Positions 12,526 through 16,769 of a stretch of DNA of 16,769 bases are shown here, in pieces. Location of the stretch: positions 1-16,769 of the forward strand of contig JAEWEQ010000035.1 of the NCBI GenBank assembly GCA_023389315.1. Direction: 5' to 3'. Position 1 is the stretch's first letter. The number at the start of each line of letters is the position of its first letter. Source of the stretch: Actinomycetes bacterium. GTDB lineage: Bacteria; Actinomycetota; Actinomycetes; Actinomycetales; Actinomycetaceae. A program made the translations under genes and the position numbers. The notes below the pieces were generated by a model. It was given only the letters and a program-made list of their open reading frames with translations, did no database searches and was not told the origin of the DNA.

Positions 12526-12567
12526 CGAGGACGGGTGGTGACCTTCACCGGGTGCCCACCGTCCTCG
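12526..12567 (+). repeat. Element B hairpin between rpoB and rpoC
   Basis: CGAGGACGG (12526-12534) and CCGTCCTCG (12559-12567) form a perfect 9-bp stem, with an inner GGTGA/TCACC hairpin. It is the only full B repeat here without A elements around it and the only one inside an operon. No T-run follows, so processing or pausing is more likely than termination. Confidence 0.75.
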
Positions 12568-12663
12568 CACACTGACTGAGGTTGGCGCCCTGGCTGCTCC
12601 AGCGGGCAGCTTGGGAGCCGGACCATCCGACGCTGGACCCGGTGTTAGACAGAAGGATTCATC

Positions 12664-15600
12664 TTGATCGACGCGAATACTTTCGACAAGTTGCATATCG
12701 GCCTTGCCACGGCTGACGACATCCGCCAGTGGAGTCACGGTGAGGTTAAGAAACCTGAGACCATTAATTACCGCACCCTGAAGCCGGAAAAGGAAGGCTT
12801 GTTCTGCGAGCGTATTTTCGGCCCCACTCGGGACTGGGAGTGTGGTTGTGGTAAGTACAAGCGGGTGCGCTATAAGGGCATCGTTTGTGAACGTTGTGGG
12901 GTTGAGGTGGCGCGCGCTGACGTGCGTCGTGAGCGCATGGGCCACATTGAGTTGGCCGCTCCCGTCACCCACATTTGGTACTTCAAGGGTGTTCCTTCCC
13001 GTTTGGGGTACTTGCTGGATTTGGCGCCGAAGGACCTGGAGAAGGTCATTTACTTCGCCGCTTACATGATCACGGACGTGGATGAGCAGGCCCGCGAGGA
13101 CGATCTGCAGACTCTGCGTGCGGAGATTGAAGTTGAGCGCAAACGCCTGGAGGACCGTCGTGAGGCGGAGATTTCTCGCCTTACCCAGGAACTGGAAGAG
13201 CGTTTGGCGCAGATGGAAGCCAAGGGCAATAAGCAGGAGACTCGCGATAAGGAACGTCGCGCGGGTGAGCGAGAGATGACGCAGGTGCGTCGTTCTTTCG
13301 AGCAGCGCTTGGAGCGCCTGGAGAAGGTGTGGGATAAGTTCTTGAACCTGAAGGTCGGTGACCTGGAAGGTGATGAACTGATTTACCGTGAGCTCAATGC
13401 CCGCTACGGCATTTACTTCAAGGGCTCAATGGGGGCAGCAGCGATCCAGCGTCGTTTGCAGAACTTCGACCTGGAAGCGGAAGCAGAGAAACTGCGCGAG
13501 ACCATTAATACCGGGACGGGGCAGCGTAAGACCCGCGCTTTGAAGCGCCTGAAAGTGGTTAACGCTTTCCTGTCTACCGATAACGTGCCTGAGGCGATGG
13601 TGCTTGACGCCATCCCGGTGATTCCGCCGGACTTGCGTCCCATGGTGCAGCTTGATGGTGGCCGTTTCGCTACTTCGGACCTCAATGACCTGTACCGCCG
13701 CGTGATTAACCGGAACAACCGCTTGAAGCGACTGTTGGAGCTCAACGCCCCGGAGATCATCGTCAATAACGAAAAGCGCATGCTGCAAGAGTCGGTGGAC
13801 GCGCTGTTTGATAATGGTCGCCGAGGACGTCCGGTGGCGGGCCCGGGTAACCGCCCGTTGAAGTCGATTTCCGACATGCTCAAGGGCAAGCAGGGTCGTT
13901 TCCGTCAGAACCTGCTGGGTAAGCGCGTGGACTACTCCGGTCGTTCGGTGATCGTGGTGGGCCCGCAGTTGAAGCTGCACCAGTGTGGTCTGCCCAAGCA
14001 GATGGCTTTGGAACTGTTCAAGCCGTTTGTGATGAAGCGCCTGATTGAGAAGAAGTTCGCCCAGAACATCAAGTCCGCGCAGCGTAAGGTGGATCGGTCT
14101 CGTCCCGAGGTGTGGGACGTCCTCGATGAGGTCATCCGTGAACACCCGGTGCTGCTGAACCGTGCACCTACCTTGCACCGTTTGGGTATTCAGGCGTTTG
14201 AGCCGCAACTGATTGAGGGTAAGGCTATCCAGCTGCACCCGCTGGTTTGTGGCGCGTTCAATGCTGACTTCGACGGTGACCAGATGGCTGTGCACTTGCC
14301 GTTGGGTGCGGAAGCGCAGGCTGAGGCCCGCATTCTGATGCTGTCTTCGAACAACATTTTGAAGCCTTCCGATGGTCGCCCGGTGACCATGCCTTCGCAG
14401 GACATGATCATTGGTTTGTACCACTTGACGTCGGATCCGGATCCGCGCGTTCCGATTACGCGTAACGAGGACGGGGAGCCGGTTCTGCCGCGCTTCACTT
14501 CGGTGGCGGAAGCCATCATGGCGTTCGACTTGGGGCAGTTGCACCTGAACGCGCGCGCCATCATCCGTTTCGATGACCTGGTTCCGCCGGCCGATTGGGA
14601 AGCTCCCGAAGGTTGGTCGGAAGGGGATCCGGTGGAGCTGGAGACCTCTTTGGGCCGGGCGATCTTCAATGACCAGTTGCCGCGTGAATACCCGTATGTG
14701 GAAGCGGTTGTGGACAAGAAGAAACTGGGTAAGGTCGTGAACGACCTCGCCGAACTCTACCCGAAGGTCCTGGTCGCAGAGTCACTGGATGCGCTCAAGT
14801 CCGCTGGTTTCTACTGGTCAACTTGGTCGGGCATCACCATTGCTTTCACTGACATCGTTAGCCCCGCGAATAAGGGCGAGATTCTGGCCACTTACGAAGC
14901 GGCGGCGGCGAAGATTCAGCGTGACTACGAGATCGGGAAGATCACCGAGGATGAGCGCTACAACGGTTTGGTAGAGACCTGGACGGCAGCTACCCGCGAG
15001 GTCGCTGACACCATGGAGGACGCTTTCCCGGCGCGCAACACCCTGTACCAGATGGTGTCCTCCGGGGCGCGTGGTAACTGGGATCAGATCCGACAGGTTG
15101 CCGGTATGCGTGGCTTGGTGTCGGACCCGAAGCAGAAGCTGATTGAGCGTCCGATTAAGTCCAACTACCGTGAGGGCTTGTCCGTGCTGGAGTACTTCAT
15201 TGCTACTCACGGCGCCCGTAAGGGGTTGGCGGACACTGCGTTGCGTACCGCTGACTCCGGGTACTTGACGCGGCGTCTAGTAGACGTGTCCCAGGACGTG
15301 ATTGTGCACGAGGCGGACTGTGGCACTCGCCGCGGTCTGACCATGCCGATCGCAGAGTTGGATTCCGAGGGCGTGGCACAACGTTTGGATTCGGTGGAAA
15401 CCACCGCTTATGCGCGTACCTTGGCGGCGGATGCCAAGGATGCTGAAGGCAACGTGGTTTTGGAAGCCGGCGAGGACGTGGGTGACGTAGCGATCGACAA
15501 GCTGGTGAAAGCCGGCATTACCTCGATCAAGGTCCGGTCGGTCCTTAACTGTGAGTCCGCGGTTGGCACCTGCGCGGCTTGCTATGGTCGTTCGTTGGCT

Positions 15601-16578
15601 ACCGGTAAGCGCGTGGATATTGGCGAAGCGGTTGGTATTATCGCTGCCCAGTCCATTGGCGAGCCCGGTACCCAGCTGACGATGCGTACCTTCCACACCG
15701 GTGGTGCGGCTTCGGCTGCGGACATCACCCAGGGTCTGCCACGTGTGCAGGAACTATTCGAGGCGCGTACCCCCAAGGGTGAGGCGCTGATGGCGGAAGC
15801 CGCTGGCGTGGTGCATGTTGATGACACTGATCCGACGAACCGCAAGATCGTCATCACCCGTGATGACGGCGCTGCGGACCTGGTGATTGAGGTTTCTCGT
15901 CGCCAGGAACTGTTGGTTGAAGAAGGCCAGCACATCGGGGTTGGTACGAAGCTGACTGCGGGTCGTTTGGATCCGAAGAAGATGCTGCGTATTCGCAACA
16001 AGTCGGTGACCCAGTCACAGCTGGTTTCCGAAGTGCAGGAGGTGTACCGCTCCCAGGGTGTGGATATTCACTCCAAGCACATCGAGGTCATTGTGCGTCA
16101 GATGCTGCGCCGTGTGACCGTCCTCGACGATCCGGGCGACACTAACTTGCTGCCGGGCCAGCTGGTGGATGAGGTGGAGTTCAAGCGGGTAAACCGCGCC
16201 ACCGTGGCCGAGGGTGGACGTCCCGCCGCGGGTCGTCCTGAGTTGATGGGTATCACCAAGGCTTCGCTGGCTACTGATTCGTGGCTGGCTGCAGCGTCCT
16301 TCCAGGAGACCACTAAGGTTTTGACCGAAGCAGCGATGAGCGGTAAGTCCGATCCGCTGATTGGTCTGAAGGAAAACGTCATCCTCGGTAAGTTGATCCC
16401 CGCTGGCACTGGGCTGCCGCGCTACAACAAGGTGCAGATCGAGCCTACGGCGGAGGCGATGGCCAATGCTGACTACGTGGAATCTGACTTCCACGTAGGT
16501 GAGGTCGATCAGGCCTTCTTAGCGTCACTGGATTCCATTGTCTTCGGAGCGGAGTTCAACGATGGGGGACTGCGCTAG
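12664..16578 (+). CDS. rpoC: DNA-directed RNA polymerase beta' subunit
   Basis: The beta' subunit provides the catalytic magnesium site. The 1304-residue product begins at TTG 12664 (IDANTFDKLHIGLATADDIRQWSHGEVKKPET), with AGAAGGA 6 nt upstream; the start aligns with mycobacterial RpoC. The zinc-binding domain has C60, C62, C75 and C78. A charged helical insertion spans about 140-230. KRVDYSGRSVIVVGP precedes the catalytic NADFDGD (D535, D537, D539). A second zinc site uses C886, C963, C970 and C973. The trigger-loop region is QSIGEPGTQLTMRTFHTGG, and ITKASLATDSWLAAASFQETTKVL lies near the end. The sequence is full-length and intact. Confidence 0.98.
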   Translation: MIDANTFDKLHIGLATADDIRQWSHGEVKKPETINYRTLKPEKEGLFCERIFGPTRDWECGCGKYKRVRYKGIVCERCGVEVARADVRRERMGHIELAAPVTHIWYFKGVPSRLGYLLDLAPKDLEKVIYFAAYMITDVDEQAREDDLQTLRAEIEVERKRLEDRREAEISRLTQELEERLAQMEAKGNKQETRDKERRAGEREMTQVRRSFEQRLERLEKVWDKFLNLKVGDLEGDELIYRELNARYGIYFKGSMGAAAIQRRLQNFDLEAEAEKLRETINTGTGQRKTRALKRLKVVNAFLSTDNVPEAMVLDAIPVIPPDLRPMVQLDGGRFATSDLNDLYRRVINRNNRLKRLLELNAPEIIVNNEKRMLQESVDALFDNGRRGRPVAGPGNRPLKSISDMLKGKQGRFRQNLLGKRVDYSGRSVIVVGPQLKLHQCGLPKQMALELFKPFVMKRLIEKKFAQNIKSAQRKVDRSRPEVWDVLDEVIREHPVLLNRAPTLHRLGIQAFEPQLIEGKAIQLHPLVCGAFNADFDGDQMAVHLPLGAEAQAEARILMLSSNNILKPSDGRPVTMPSQDMIIGLYHLTSDPDPRVPITRNEDGEPVLPRFTSVAEAIMAFDLGQLHLNARAIIRFDDLVPPADWEAPEGWSEGDPVELETSLGRAIFNDQLPREYPYVEAVVDKKKLGKVVNDLAELYPKVLVAESLDALKSAGFYWSTWSGITIAFTDIVSPANKGEILATYEAAAAKIQRDYEIGKITEDERYNGLVETWTAATREVADTMEDAFPARNTLYQMVSSGARGNWDQIRQVAGMRGLVSDPKQKLIERPIKSNYREGLSVLEYFIATHGARKGLADTALRTADSGYLTRRLVDVSQDVIVHEADCGTRRGLTMPIAELDSEGVAQRLDSVETTAYARTLAADAKDAEGNVVLEAGEDVGDVAIDKLVKAGITSIKVRSVLNCESAVGTCAACYGRSLATGKRVDIGEAVGIIAAQSIGEPGTQLTMRTFHTGGAASAADITQGLPRVQELFEARTPKGEALMAEAAGVVHVDDTDPTNRKIVITRDDGAADLVIEVSRRQELLVEEGQHIGVGTKLTAGRLDPKKMLRIRNKSVTQSQLVSEVQEVYRSQGVDIHSKHIEVIVRQMLRRVTVLDDPGDTNLLPGQLVDEVEFKRVNRATVAEGGRPAAGRPELMGITKASLATDSWLAAASFQETTKVLTEAAMSGKSDPLIGLKENVILGKLIPAGTGLPRYNKVQIEPTAEAMANADYVESDFHVGEVDQAFLASLDSIVFGAEFNDGGLR

Positions 16579-16648
16579 TAGGTTCTCCAGTTCGGTGAGA
16601 CTGAGCTAGTTCTGGTCTGGTCTTAGCCGAGCCTGTTCCTAGCAGCAG

Positions 16649-16680
16649 GGGCGGGGTCACGTAGGTGGCCCCGCCCTTTT
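16649..16680 (+). terminator. Terminator of the rpoBC operon
   Basis: GGGCGGGG (16649-16656) pairs perfectly with CCCCGCCC (16669-16676), the stem continues TCAC/GTGG, and TTTT follows. It lies 70 nt after the rpoC stop and is the strongest terminator in the window. Confidence 0.9.
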
Positions 16681-16690
16681 GCCTGCGCCC

Positions 16691-16747
16691 TGCCCCTCTT
16701 TCCCCTGCCCCTCTTTCCCTGCCCCTCTTTCCCTGCCCCTCTCTTCT
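16691..16747. repeat. 14-15 bp pyrimidine-rich tandem repeat
   Basis: The unit TGCCCCTCTTTCCC starts at 16691, 16706, 16720 and 16734, the last copy degenerate. As with the tracts at 4035 and 8204, it leads into an element A arm. Confidence 0.85.
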
Positions 16748-16752
16748 CCGCG

Positions 16753-16769
16753 ACCGTGAGGTATTAGGC
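16753..16769 (-). repeat. Element A, copy 7, cut by the window edge
   Basis: ACCGTGAGGTATTAGGC is visible. The G after ACCGTGAG and the TATTAGGC match the reverse complement of the right halves of copies 1 and 2, so this copy is probably in the opposite orientation. The remaining 37 bp lie outside the window. Confidence 0.7.

Noticed and set aside
13384..13391. ACCGTGAG, the A outer arm, inside rpoC
   Set aside because: It encodes the conserved YRE segment and has no matching right arm at 54 bp.
13426..14544. 372-codon minus-strand open frame inside rpoC
   Set aside because: It is a shadow of conserved rpoC codons with no recognisable domain.
16117..16126. ACCGTCCTCG, the B arm, inside rpoC
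   Set aside because: It encodes conserved Thr-Val-Leu-Asp and has no inverted partner nearby; likewise CGAGGACGGT at 10551 in rpoB.

Overview
The window carries the secE-nusG / L11-L1 / L10-L12 / rpoB-rpoC cluster of an actinobacterium. The evidence is the gene order (tRNA-Trp, secE, nusG, rplK, rplA, rplJ, rplL, rpoB, rpoC), a single-membrane-segment SecE, a NusG with a long acidic N-terminal extension, RpoB and RpoC proteins that read like mycobacterial and actinomycete ones, and a DUF6318-type lipoprotein. Moderate-to-high GC and the DUF6318 gene fit the Actinomycetaceae or a close family. I cannot name the genus from sequence alone.

Layout. 1-887, minus strand: a DUF6318-like lipoprotein gene that overlaps by 8 nt the start of a second exported-protein gene, which runs off the left edge. 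1073-2397, plus strand: promoter, tRNA-Trp, secE, then a promoter and attenuator-like hairpin, then nusG. 2448-3815: leader, rplK (L11) and rplA (L1). 3816-4654: about 840 bp without a convincing gene, packed with hairpins and tandem and inverted repeats. 4664-5386: an alpha/beta-hydrolase esterase on the plus strand, convergent with a minus-strand nuclease-fold (DUF559-like) gene at 5514-6494. 6495-6850: repeats and a G-quadruplex motif. 6850-7070: promoter, L10-type leader and attenuator. 7071-8131: rplJ, rplL and a terminator. 8132-8928: repeats and the rpoB leader. 8929-16578: rpoB and rpoC, both with TTG starts, then a strong terminator, a pyrimidine-rich tandem repeat and a further repeat copy cut by the window edge.

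How the genes work together. The core genes make translation and transcription machinery: the L1/L11 and L10/L12 stalk proteins, SecE of the translocon, the NusG elongation factor, and the beta and beta' subunits of RNA polymerase. Leader structures before nusG, rplK, rplJ and rpoB suggest several layers of transcript-level control. The esterase and nuclease-like genes are accessory insertions between the L11 and L10 operons.

The most unusual content is intergenic. A 54-bp inverted-repeat element (here 'element A', ends ACCGTGAG/CTCACGGT) occurs in six full copies plus fragments. A second inverted repeat ('element B', CGAGGACGGT/ACCGTCCTCG) lies between each of the three successive pairs of full A copies. 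The composite A-B-A therefore occurs three times, once in each of three separate gaps between transcription units. Single B half-sites occur upstream of tRNA-Trp and in the nusG, rplA and rplJ leaders, and a full B hairpin lies between rpoB and rpoC. I do not recognise this repeat system.
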